5,267 bases of DNA from contig JBAXPV010000089.1 of assembly GCA_037132075.1 (NCBI GenBank), positions 1-5,267 on the forward strand. The letters run 5' to 3'. The position numbers and the translations under genes are program-made. Shown one piece after another: positions 1 through 5,267 of this stretch (positions within the stretch are counted from its first letter, which is position 1; each line of letters starts with the position of its first letter). The stretch comes from JBAXPV01 sp037132075 (GTDB lineage Bacteria; Bacteroidota; Bacteroidia; Bacteroidales; CAIXZF01). The notes beneath the pieces are model-generated. The model searched no databases, was not told where the DNA came from, and saw only the letters and a list, made by a program, of their open reading frames with translations.

Positions 1-756
1 TCGGTCCTGCTTTTGTTCTTTTTGTCCTCAATGGCTTTCGGACAATTTAAGCCCACCTCGAAATCAACTCAGACTTTTTTAAATGTTTGGGTCCAGGGAA
101 TTTTGACAGTCGGTATGCCCCCGCATCAACACAGAATCCCCCAGGATTTTGTGTTCAAGGCAGATACAGGGATTTATGGATATGCCACTTATTATGACCT
201 TCATTCCCTTTCTCTTGCCCCAGGGGCTACTGGTCCTGCCGGTCCGACTGGTCCAGCTGGGGGCAATGGTGCTGATGGCTCGAATGGAACAAACGGAACA
301 AACGGCAGTGTCGGGGCCACTGGCACTGCCGGTCCTAGTGGCTTTGATTCAACATCCTTTAGTCAGGATCATGCGTCAACAGGTATCCGGATTATCCTGA
401 CTGCTGCTGCTTCAAGCGCAATGGGTGATGTGGTCTTTATTGCATCGACCGGGAAGGCAAGCTTTTGCAAGGCAGATGCTCTGGCCAATTGTCCTTATGC
501 TTTTGCCATCTGTGCCGATGCCACTATTTCTGCAAATGCCTCTGGTTATTGGCTAACCAATGGAACCATGAGACATGATGCCTGGAGCTGGACCACCGGA
601 GGATCGGTCTATATCTCAACAACAGGAACCACCGGCAATACTTTAACCCAAACCCCGCCAGGTGCTAGTAATAATGTAGTTATGTCCATTGGCATTGCGC
701 TATCGGCGCATGTCTTGTACTTCTTTGGTTCCTTAATCCCAATTGAATTAAATTAA
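1..756 (+). CDS. Collagen-like tail fibre protein, 5' end missing
   Basis: The frame is open from base 1, giving 251 visible residues; the true start lies left of the window. The TTG at 13 is a possible but poor start, because it would cut off the hydrophobic run SVLLLFFLSSMAFGQ, which looks like the end of a signal peptide with cleavage near AFG|Q. Residues 20-74 form an N-terminal region I do not recognise (IPQDFVFKADTGIYGYATYYDL). Residues 75-114 are about 13 collagen-like Gly-X-Y triplets (GATGPAGPTGPAG..., GTNGTNGSV). Residues 115-251 form a beta-rich domain with the spacing GDVVFIASTGKA...GYWLTNGTMR...GGSVYIST...MSIGIALS, a pattern common at the ends of phage tail-fibre proteins. Collagen-like stretches in phage fibres form trimeric shafts. 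The next gene starts 6 bases after the stop, so they are probably cotranscribed. The tail-fibre role is inferred from composition and neighbours; a secreted surface protein is the alternative. Confidence 0.75.
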   Translation, partial: SVLLLFFLSSMAFGQFKPTSKSTQTFLNVWVQGILTVGMPPHQHRIPQDFVFKADTGIYGYATYYDLHSLSLAPGATGPAGPTGPAGGNGADGSNGTNGTNGSVGATGTAGPSGFDSTSFSQDHASTGIRIILTAAASSAMGDVVFIASTGKASFCKADALANCPYAFAICADATISANASGYWLTNGTMRHDAWSWTTGGSVYISTTGTTGNTLTQTPPGASNNVVMSIGIALSAHVLYFFGSLIPIELN

Positions 757-762
757 AAGATC

Positions 763-3315
763 ATGGCTTATTCAAATGCAATATTTTACCTGGATTACAT
801 CAATGGTATCGATACTGCCAGGGCAACGATAAATACCTGTATCGCTTCAAATCCGGGTGGGACAACGACCAATATTTACAAAGTGGGGCATGGTCTGGTT
901 ACCGGAGCCGTAGTCACTCTGTCAAATTTCACAGCCTGGCTTAATGCAACATGGAAAGTAACCCGGGTGGATGCTGACAATTTTACTCTTGATACTGCTG
1001 TCTGGCAAGCCACAGCTGATGCAAGCGGAGATTGTGTTCCTTTCGGAGGTTCCTCCTGGGCTGATGCATGGAAAACCCTGACTACCGGAGTAACCGCTGC
1101 AAGGATAGCGCCAACAGATACCGTTCGGATTGCAAAGTCACCAGATCCGACATTGGTTGGTAATGCAAAATGGACCAACACGACAAAAGCGAATGGAGGT
1201 ATTGACTCCACGGTATTCATCACATCATCGACAAATGCAAGTCCCGTTCAAATCACAAAGTCAGCCCATGGACTTTCGAGTGGTGATGTCGTTCAAATTA
1301 AAGCCCATACCACCAATACAAATGCCAATGGTGTTTGGATAATTACCGTAGACGGAGCAAACACATTTACTTTGGACAATTCGGTTGGTAATGGCGTAGG
1401 TGGTGCCTCTGGTACTTACCAAAGAGTGACACCCCATTGTATTGTTCTGGAAACTGCCGTTACCAAAACAATCACCAATGCCGAATTCGCCTGGACACCT
1501 GGCACGAATGTTACCTCTGCCGGTATTGATGCAACATCCTTAGTCAGGCAGCATTTATCCTCACTGAAAGTTGTCACCGGAGCAAGCTGTGGAGCGAATC
1601 AGATCATTGCCAAATATGCGCTGCCTGCCTCTTTGGACTTGTCCGGCTTTGAGCAAATATCGTTTTGGATTAAAAATGATACAACGGTCCTAATAGCCGG
1701 GCAATTGGAAGTTCGTCTGTATTCTGACGGAGCATGCACCAGCCTGGTTGAGACCTTTGCTGTACCGGCATTGCCCGTTTCTTATTACATGGCTCCTTTT
1801 ACAATAAACAAAGGCAGCGCCTTATCTTCAGGTGTTCAAGGAATAGCCATCTATGCAACTGTAGCCCTGGCTTCAAAAACATATCGTTTCGACAATTTCA
1901 TTGCCTGTAAAGCTGCCAGTTCTGCAGATTCACTCTCGTTATGTTCTTTGATTTCAAAATCATCCGCAGCGACCGGAGGACAATGGTTTTGTATTCAAAG
2001 TATTGATGATAAAATCATTGTTCTTGATAATCAGTTGTCAGCAAACCCATTTATCGCAATGGCAAGAGGCTATGTCGGGGAAACGGAATCTTCGGTCGCT
2101 ACCTATAAACGGGAAACAATTAAAACCCCGATGCCCGCAGGAAATAATACCAACGTTGAGGTATTGAATGACACAGGGTCGGTTTCTACCGGACTTGTGA
2201 CCTATGAGGCTGGATACAATATTAGCAATTCAGCCCGGGATGGAGAAACCTTCCTGGATGGTTTGTGTGGCTTTGGTGTGGGGCTTAATACGAATGGCAA
2301 AGGTTATTCCGCTTTGAAGTATTTTAGTTTTGTCAGGTATTACGATGGCATTTATGTCTATGGCACCATGATAAACCTTGACCTGTCTCAGCTGATAAAC
2401 TGCACAGATGCAGGTATTAAGTTTTCTTCTTCCTATCAGATTACTGCTGCCTTCGGCTCTATTGTTCAAAACACCGTAGGTATTTATCTCACCACGACCA
2501 TTGGATTTAACTGCACAAGCATCGGTTATCTCAACTCAAATAAAACCTATGGGCTGCTTGTGCAAGGGCTAGCTTTTTCAAGGTTCGATTATATTGGTTC
2601 AGCTTCTAATAATACCACTGCATTTGATTGTACAAACCTGATTGATGCAGTCTTTCAAGAGATTGTTATGGCAAAATGCAATTCAACTTCGGTTTGTACG
2701 ATATATGGTGGCAGTAATATTATTATCAATAAAGTGGAAACAACACTCAATTATAGTTTGTTTGGTTGTGTTTCGGGAGGCGATATTGTTATTCGAAATT
2801 TATTGTGCACCGAAACAGTCACAGCAGCAACGGTAACAAACCCAATGCAAAACAACCGCCTGTTTTATCACAATGTTGGGCGCACCGGCAGTACGCACTA
2901 CATTTTTTCTGACGGTTGTTATGCGGTTACTGATGCAACGACACGGCATACTGCATCAGGATTGTCCTGGTGCTTAAATCTTACGGCCAATACCAGAATA
3001 TCTACCTATCCACTCCGGGTCCCAGTGGCTAAAGTGGCGGTTAATGCAAGCGCATTGGTGACAGTTACCTTGTGGTTCAAATTAAGCCATGCCACTAATG
3101 TAGGGGCCAAACTCTTTGTTCGGAAAAACCAAATTAATGGTGTCGCCTCTGATGTAGAAGTCATTGCCTCAGACACTACTAACTGGCAGCAATTGACTAT
3201 GACATTTACTCCGACCGAGGCTGGTGTTATTGAAATTGAAGCCCAGGCTTATTGCAGGAGTGCACTCTATCCTTATTCTGTTTACATTGACGACATCACA
3301 ATATCTCAGGCTTAA
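763..3315 (+). CDS. Tail-spike-like protein with beta-helix and HGL/GDV modules
   Basis: This is a complete 850-residue protein starting at ATG; no clear Shine-Dalgarno is present. The start FYLDYINGIDTA (8-19) and GSSWADAWKTLTTGVTAARI (96-115) resemble the entry motif of right-handed beta-helix proteins, here split by an inserted module. Two related beta modules are visible: residues 39-80 (VGHGLVTGAVVTL...ATWKVTRVDADNFTLD) and 161-210 (KSAHGLSSGDVVQI...GVWIITVDGANTFTLD), a unit widespread in phage tail proteins. Residues 265-385 look like a jelly-roll (SSLKVV, LDLSGFEQISFWIKND, YRFDNF). Residues 460-690 contain short repetitive turns rich in N, G, I and V, consistent with a beta-helix. Residues 735-850 form a second jelly-roll/carbohydrate-binding-like domain ending SVYIDDITISQA. 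The likely role is binding, and possibly cleaving, host surface glycans. No catalytic residues can be assigned by eye, so enzymatic activity is not claimed. Confidence 0.75.
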   Translation: MAYSNAIFYLDYINGIDTARATINTCIASNPGGTTTNIYKVGHGLVTGAVVTLSNFTAWLNATWKVTRVDADNFTLDTAVWQATADASGDCVPFGGSSWADAWKTLTTGVTAARIAPTDTVRIAKSPDPTLVGNAKWTNTTKANGGIDSTVFITSSTNASPVQITKSAHGLSSGDVVQIKAHTTNTNANGVWIITVDGANTFTLDNSVGNGVGGASGTYQRVTPHCIVLETAVTKTITNAEFAWTPGTNVTSAGIDATSLVRQHLSSLKVVTGASCGANQIIAKYALPASLDLSGFEQISFWIKNDTTVLIAGQLEVRLYSDGACTSLVETFAVPALPVSYYMAPFTINKGSALSSGVQGIAIYATVALASKTYRFDNFIACKAASSADSLSLCSLISKSSAATGGQWFCIQSIDDKIIVLDNQLSANPFIAMARGYVGETESSVATYKRETIKTPMPAGNNTNVEVLNDTGSVSTGLVTYEAGYNISNSARDGETFLDGLCGFGVGLNTNGKGYSALKYFSFVRYYDGIYVYGTMINLDLSQLINCTDAGIKFSSSYQITAAFGSIVQNTVGIYLTTTIGFNCTSIGYLNSNKTYGLLVQGLAFSRFDYIGSASNNTTAFDCTNLIDAVFQEIVMAKCNSTSVCTIYGGSNIIINKVETTLNYSLFGCVSGGDIVIRNLLCTETVTAATVTNPMQNNRLFYHNVGRTGSTHYIFSDGCYAVTDATTRHTASGLSWCLNLTANTRISTYPLRVPVAKVAVNASALVTVTLWFKLSHATNVGAKLFVRKNQINGVASDVEVIASDTTNWQQLTMTFTPTEAGVIEIEAQAYCRSALYPYSVYIDDITISQA

Positions 3316-3318
3316 ATC

Positions 3319-3579
3319 ATGGCATTACCCACAGGCGAAAACTTAATCACATTGGATGTGGCATACAACGGACAACCATTTGTTCAGATTGTTGCCAAAT
3401 CAACCATCGACACCAATGGGCTTGATGTAGCTTACAACGGAGCGCCGTTCTGGGCTATCTCCCTTAGCGCAGCAGCACTAAACATAAGGTCGGTCAGCAC
3501 GGTAGTTGTTGCTAGAATTTACAAAATAGGTGGGGTATTGTGGTCGGGGCTGAAAACGCTGGTGAAGGTTTACAAGTAG
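3319..3579 (+). CDS. Small tail-module protein with duplicated LDVAYNGxPF motif
   Basis: This 86-residue protein has an ATG start only 3 bases after the preceding stop, in the same local context (atcATGGC) as the gene before it, which supports a shared operon. It carries an internal duplication: LDVAYNGQPFVQI at residues 12-24 and LDVAYNGAPFWAI at 35-47, a 23-residue period. The two copies differ at many synonymous bases, so the duplication is not recent and is under protein-level selection. The C-terminus (YKIGGVLWSGLKTLVKVY, 67-85) recalls the short 'GVxWxxI' strands seen at the ends of phage virion proteins. No signal peptide or membrane segment is evident. It is probably a minor virion component or tail-spike accessory. 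I do not recognise a named family. Confidence 0.65.
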   Translation: MALPTGENLITLDVAYNGQPFVQIVAKSTIDTNGLDVAYNGAPFWAISLSAAALNIRSVSTVVVARIYKIGGVLWSGLKTLVKVYK

Positions 3580-3622
3580 CAATGATTTTTGCTCACGTAT
3601 TGAGCTGAGTTGCTTGATTTTT
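3578..3622 (+). terminator. Possible intrinsic terminator of the tail operon
   Basis: Immediately after the stop of the 86-residue gene, GCTCA (3591-3595) can pair with TGAGC (3601-3605) around a 5-base loop. AGCAA (3578-3582) can pair with TTGCT (3610-3614) as an outer stem. A T run (3618-3622) follows. The stems are short and interrupted, so this is only a plausible terminator. The larger palindrome just downstream could serve instead. Confidence 0.3.
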
Positions 3623-3646
3623 AAAGTGTTGTCTTTTCCAAATAGC

Positions 3647-3778
3647 ATCGAACGGTTTGGCCGGCAACCACATTACGGGTTTTAAAGGTAATTATTTTGA
3701 TTTAACAATTATGTTCATTAGATGTTCCAATTTTTCTAAACCTGTGAACCCAATATTGTGGGTGCCGGCTTGTTATGG
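3647..3778 (-). repeat. attC-like imperfect palindrome after the putAbiC gene
   Basis: On the minus strand, 9 bases after the stop codon of the putAbiC-like gene, comes CCATAAC (3772-3778). It is followed by AA and then a long imperfect inverted repeat: arm 3741-3769 against arm 3660-3688, with 22 of 29 positions pairing without gaps. The best part is GCCGGCACCCACA against TGTGGTTGCCGGC. The 52-base loop (3689-3740) is AT-rich. Beyond the second arm lie CAAACC and then GTTCGAT (3647-3653). The order inverse core, imperfect palindrome, core, and the total length of 132 bp, are those of integron attC sites. GTTCGAT fits GTTRRRY at 6 of 7 positions, but CCATAAC fits RYYYAAC at only 5 of 7. Alternatives are a bidirectional terminator between convergent genes or a recombination site for another recombinase. 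The palindrome is seen directly; the attC label is inference. Confidence 0.45.
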
Positions 3779-3785
3779 TCATTTT
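3770..3785. repeat. Left copy of inverted repeat bounding the putAbiC gene
   Basis: TTGTTATGGTCA (3770-3781) is the exact reverse complement of TGACCATAACAA (4598-4609). Allowing one mismatch, the match extends to 16 bases (3770-3785 against 4594-4609, 15 of 16). This copy ends 2 bases before the minus-strand stop codon, so the repeat pair encloses almost nothing but the gene. It overlaps the CCATAAC box of the attC-like palindrome. Confidence 0.75.
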
Positions 3786-3787
3786 CT

Positions 3788-4582
3788 TTAATAATTAAAA
3801 TTATCTGCTTTCACTATTTCATCAAAAATACCTGTTCGTGGATCATAAAAGTCATAAAAAGACGAAACATCCACATTTTCAAAAATACCGCTTTCCTTTA
3901 TGATATTCGGCTTACCATTTCCTTTGTGAGTTTCATCAAAAAATATGTAATAATAATAGCATATAAATTGAATTTCATTATCGGATAGATTGGCTAAAAG
4001 AATTGATGAATAATGCTCTTTTGATTTGTCAAATCTTTCTTCAATTTGAACTATTAAAAATTCTAAACTTTTAAAATACGATACAAACCAAGGATAAACT
4101 TTCAAGTCATTTTTATTAGGGATTATAAGAAATTCTTTTAATGAATTGTATATCAATTTTTCATTTACTCCAGCTGCTATATGGGCATTATATAGTAAGC
4201 CTTGTGTTTTGCATTGATCGAATTTTTCTCTGATTTCATTATTTCGATTCAAAAAATGATTTAAAAAATTAAAGAACTTATTATCAAATGATTGATCTAA
4301 CATTATGTTCTTTGTCTTTGTTAAATCCTCTTTTTGAAGCATCAATGTTTTGTAAAGTAATATTACTCCCACAAGCGTCCATATGGAACCGAAAAGTCCT
4401 CCATATAAACTACCAATGTTTGAAGCTAATTCAGGAGAAATATTTAAGCTAAAATTTAAATAATTATTTGTAAATAATAAAACAGTAAAACATACGAATA
4501 TTACTATTGAGACAAGAGTAATTAAAATTGCAGTTTTTAAAATTATATCTTGATCATTAAACTCCGAAATAGACTTCTTCAT
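3788..4582 (-). CDS. Putative phage abortive infection protein (putAbiC-like)
   Basis: This 264-residue minus-strand protein starts at ATG in an A-rich context with no Shine-Dalgarno. Two hydrophobic helices (about 15-38 and 57-79) anchor it in the inner membrane. A conserved-looking cytoplasmic part follows: a charged linker (LQKEDLTKTKNIMLDQ), then FDNKFFNFLNHFLNRNNEI (99-117), WFVSYFKSLEFLIVQIEE (165-182), and YSSILLANLSDNEIQFICYYYYIF (191-214). These match by eye the putAbiC pattern 'Q...F...FFxLLxxHN', 'YFxxLxxIxxxI', 'YxxxLRAxLSxxELxLLxYN'. The length is normal for the family, and the protein ends normally. Members are proposed to abort infection of incoming phages; their molecular activity is poorly known. 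The gene is far more AT-rich than the tail and integrase genes, which suggests separate acquisition. It converges on the tail operon and lies between inverted repeats. The family assignment is from recognition, not a search. Confidence 0.78.
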   Translation of the reverse strand: MKKSISEFNDQDIILKTAILITLVSIVIFVCFTVLLFTNNYLNFSLNISPELASNIGSLYGGLFGSIWTLVGVILLYKTLMLQKEDLTKTKNIMLDQSFDNKFFNFLNHFLNRNNEIREKFDQCKTQGLLYNAHIAAGVNEKLIYNSLKEFLIIPNKNDLKVYPWFVSYFKSLEFLIVQIEERFDKSKEHYSSILLANLSDNEIQFICYYYYIFFDETHKGNGKPNIIKESGIFENVDVSSFYDFYDPRTGIFDEIVKADNFNY

Positions 4583-4593
4583 AGGTTTGTTTT

Positions 4594-4609
4594 AAATTGA
4601 CCATAACAA
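4594..4609. repeat. Right copy of inverted repeat bounding the putAbiC gene
   Basis: TGACCATAACAA (4598-4609) is the exact inverse of 3770-3781, and 4594-4609 matches 3770-3785 inverted at 15 of 16 positions. It lies 11 bases upstream of the putAbiC start codon. Read on the gene's strand it contains GTTATGG, which would be the 5' core of a cassette. No target-site duplication is visible outside the two copies. Confidence 0.75.
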
Positions 4610-4614
4610 TAATA

Positions 4615-4648
4615 TAAACCTAACTTGGCTTGCAGCTATGATTTACAA
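4615..4648 (-). promoter_or_regulatory. Candidate Bacteroidota-type promoter for putAbiC
   Basis: On the minus strand, TAGGTTTA (4615-4622) matches the -7 consensus TAnnTTTG at all fixed positions but the last. A TTG (4646-4648) lies 23 bases upstream, slightly wider than the usual 19-21. This would give a transcript start near 4608 and a leader of about 25 bases. TATTATTG (4607-4614) is a second, weaker -7 candidate. In this AT-rich DNA, chance matches are likely. Confidence 0.3.
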
Positions 4649-4682
4649 TCAACTACTAAATTGACCAATAGCCCTTTAGAAA

Positions 4683-4735
4683 TCATCCAACAAAGTTGAT
4701 GAAAATTTTCAATATTTAATTCTTCAATGAAAATT
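4683..4735. repeat. Hairpin and AT-rich palindrome cluster downstream of integrase
   Basis: The stretch 4683-4702 can fold as TCATC(C)AAC-AAA-GTTGATGA, an 8-bp stem with one bulged C. It overlaps a perfect 12-bp palindrome TGAAAATTTTCA (4700-4711). ATGAAAATT occurs at 4699-4707 and 4727-4735. The cluster lies 40-95 bases beyond the integrase stop. It could be a weak terminator for the integrase or recombinase-binding DNA. No gene of credible size is visible in 4583-4776. Confidence 0.4.
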
Positions 4736-4776
4736 AGTACCCATCCCCTTAATGACTTAAAAAACAGTGTGATCGC

Positions 4777-5267
4777 TTAAAACTCCGGGAATTCGTTTAA
4801 CATCCGCTTGTCGCCTTTGGCATTAATACCACGGAGGTAATTGTCGGTCACACTCAGGTCATGGTGTCCAAACAGGTCTCTCAGCGATCTGGCTGAGAAT
4901 CCTGCCTCAATCAAACGGTCTGCTACCGTGTCTTTGAGGGAGTAAAAACAGATGCTCTTGGGGAACTTAAGGACATCGGCAATTTTGCGGAAGTGCTCTG
5001 CGATCCTTGTCGGAGCGGTATATTCTTCACCTGGCTTCATGCCCTTGCCACAAATAAAATACTCCGGTGGTACGTCTGCTAGTCGCACTCTCAATATTTC
5101 CAGAAACTGAACTGGAAGTTGTATGTTTCTGACTTTGCGGTTTTTTGAGATCCCAGGAGGAACGGTGATATTGCCTCTTTCGAGGTTAATGTCTTTCACC
5201 TTTAAGTGAACAATCTCATTGGGTCTGATGGCACAATAGTAGCAATACAGCGAAATGATAAGGAATT
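4777..5267 (-). CDS. Tyrosine recombinase/integrase, N-terminal part off the window
   Basis: The minus-strand frame is open to the right edge, giving 162 visible residues that form the C-terminal catalytic domain. The GTG at 5197-5199 is not the start, because conserved sequence continues upstream of it. Box I is CAIRPNEIVHLKVKDI, with the catalytic Arg at visible residue 14. SKNRKVRNIQLP (residues 40-51) supplies the beta-hairpin Lys. Box II reads FYSLKDT (107-113), so the usual H-x-x-R is Y-x-x-K, as in many Bacteroidota phage and transposon integrases. LFGHHDLSVTDNYLRG (131-146) supplies the box III His (134) and the nucleophile Tyr (143). These enzymes integrate and excise mobile DNA by strand exchange at att sites. 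I see no IntI-type signature. The stop lies 194 bases from the putAbiC start on the same strand. Substrate sites cannot be assigned. Confidence 0.9.
   Translation of the reverse strand, partial: FLIISLYCYYCAIRPNEIVHLKVKDINLERGNITVPPGISKNRKVRNIQLPVQFLEILRVRLADVPPEYFICGKGMKPGEEYTAPTRIAEHFRKIADVLKFPKSICFYSLKDTVADRLIEAGFSARSLRDLFGHHDLSVTDNYLRGINAKGDKRMLNEFPEF

Larger units (their letters stand above)
4593..4667. repeat. Direct repeat pair TAAATTGACCA upstream of putAbiC
   Basis: TAAATTGACCA occurs at 4593-4603 and again at 4657-4667, in the same orientation, 64 bases apart. On the gene's strand it reads TGGTCAATTTA. The copies lie on either side of the candidate promoter of the putAbiC-like gene, so they could be operator half-sites. 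The first copy overlaps the inverted repeat. Confidence 0.5.

Noticed and set aside
13..15. TTG as the start of the first gene
   Set aside because: The frame stays open to base 1 and the hydrophobic signal-like run begins before it, so the gene is more likely cut by the window edge.
276..306. Tandem DNA repeat around GGAACAAAC as a mobile or CRISPR-like repeat
   Set aside because: It simply encodes collagen-like GTN triplets in frame; no spacer-repeat array is present anywhere in the window.
149..400. Plus-strand 83-residue frame inside the collagen-like gene
   Set aside because: Out-of-frame shadow: the Gly-X-Y pattern is only in the main frame.
876..1223. Minus-strand 115-residue frame inside the tail-spike gene
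   Set aside because: Antisense shadow of well-supported coding sequence, as are the frames at 1130-1342, 2230-2469 and 2642-2836.
350..1548. Near-identical 17-18 base string CAACATCCTT(T)AGTCAGG at 350-367 and 1532-1548
   Set aside because: It is isolated, in different reading frames and without flanking similarity, so probably coincidence.
3758..3988. Plus-strand 76-residue reading frame opposite the putAbiC gene
   Set aside because: It lies mostly antisense to a gene with clear family motifs; its I/K/F-rich composition is that of reversed AT-rich coding DNA.
3770..4609. Insertion sequence with terminal inverted repeats
   Set aside because: The enclosed gene is not a transposase and there is no target-site duplication outside the repeats.
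4610..4776. A second attC upstream of the putative cassette
   Set aside because: GTTAGGT (4618-4624, minus strand) fits the core consensus, but no matching inverse core or long imperfect palindrome pairs with it.
5197..5199. GTG as the start of the integrase
   Set aside because: Catalytic box I (CAIRPNEI) lies upstream in the same open frame.
4777..5267. The recombinase as an integron integrase (IntI)
   Set aside because: Box II is Y-S-L-K rather than H-x-x-R and I see no IntI-specific insertion; it resembles Bacteroidota phage-type integrases.

Overview
The window looks like the late end of a Bacteroidota prophage or phage-derived element. The host inference rests on four things: an N-terminal secretion signal of Bacteroidota style on the first protein, weak or absent Shine-Dalgarno sequences, a possible TAnnTTTG-type promoter, and a tyrosine recombinase whose box II reads Y-S-L-K-D-T, as in many Bacteroidota phage and transposon integrases. 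The host species cannot be named from the sequence.

Left part (1-3579, plus strand): three tightly packed genes, separated by 6 and 3 bases, form a tail-fibre/tail-spike module. The first, cut by the left edge, has a signal-peptide-like start, a collagen-like Gly-X-Y stretch and a beta-rich C-terminal domain. The second is an 850-residue tail-spike-like protein with two 'HGL...GD/GA-V' beta modules, a probable right-handed beta-helix and two jelly-roll-like regions. The third is an 86-residue protein with a duplicated LDVAYNGxPF motif. These probably form the host-recognition end of the virion, or a surface structure derived from one.

Middle part (3580-4776): a strikingly AT-rich gene on the minus strand encodes a two-transmembrane protein of the putative phage abortive infection (putAbiC) type. 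It converges on the tail genes. It is closely bounded by a 12-bp perfect inverted repeat (TTGTTATGGTCA / TGACCATAACAA). Directly after its stop codon lies a 110-bp imperfect palindrome (22 of 29 arm positions match). Read in the gene's own orientation, the order is core-like GTTATGG, ORF, inverse-core-like CCATAAC, long imperfect palindrome, GTTCGAT. This resembles an integron gene cassette with its attC site, although two of the three core boxes fit the consensus imperfectly. It is the most interesting signal in the window.

Right part (4777-5267, minus strand): the catalytic C-terminal half of a tyrosine recombinase/integrase, cut by the right edge. It is a phage/transposon-type enzyme, with no visible sign of being an integron integrase (IntI). 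Overall the layout is a tail module, a reverse-oriented defence cargo gene in a cassette-like setting, and an integrase. This fits a phage carrying an accessory anti-phage gene near its end.
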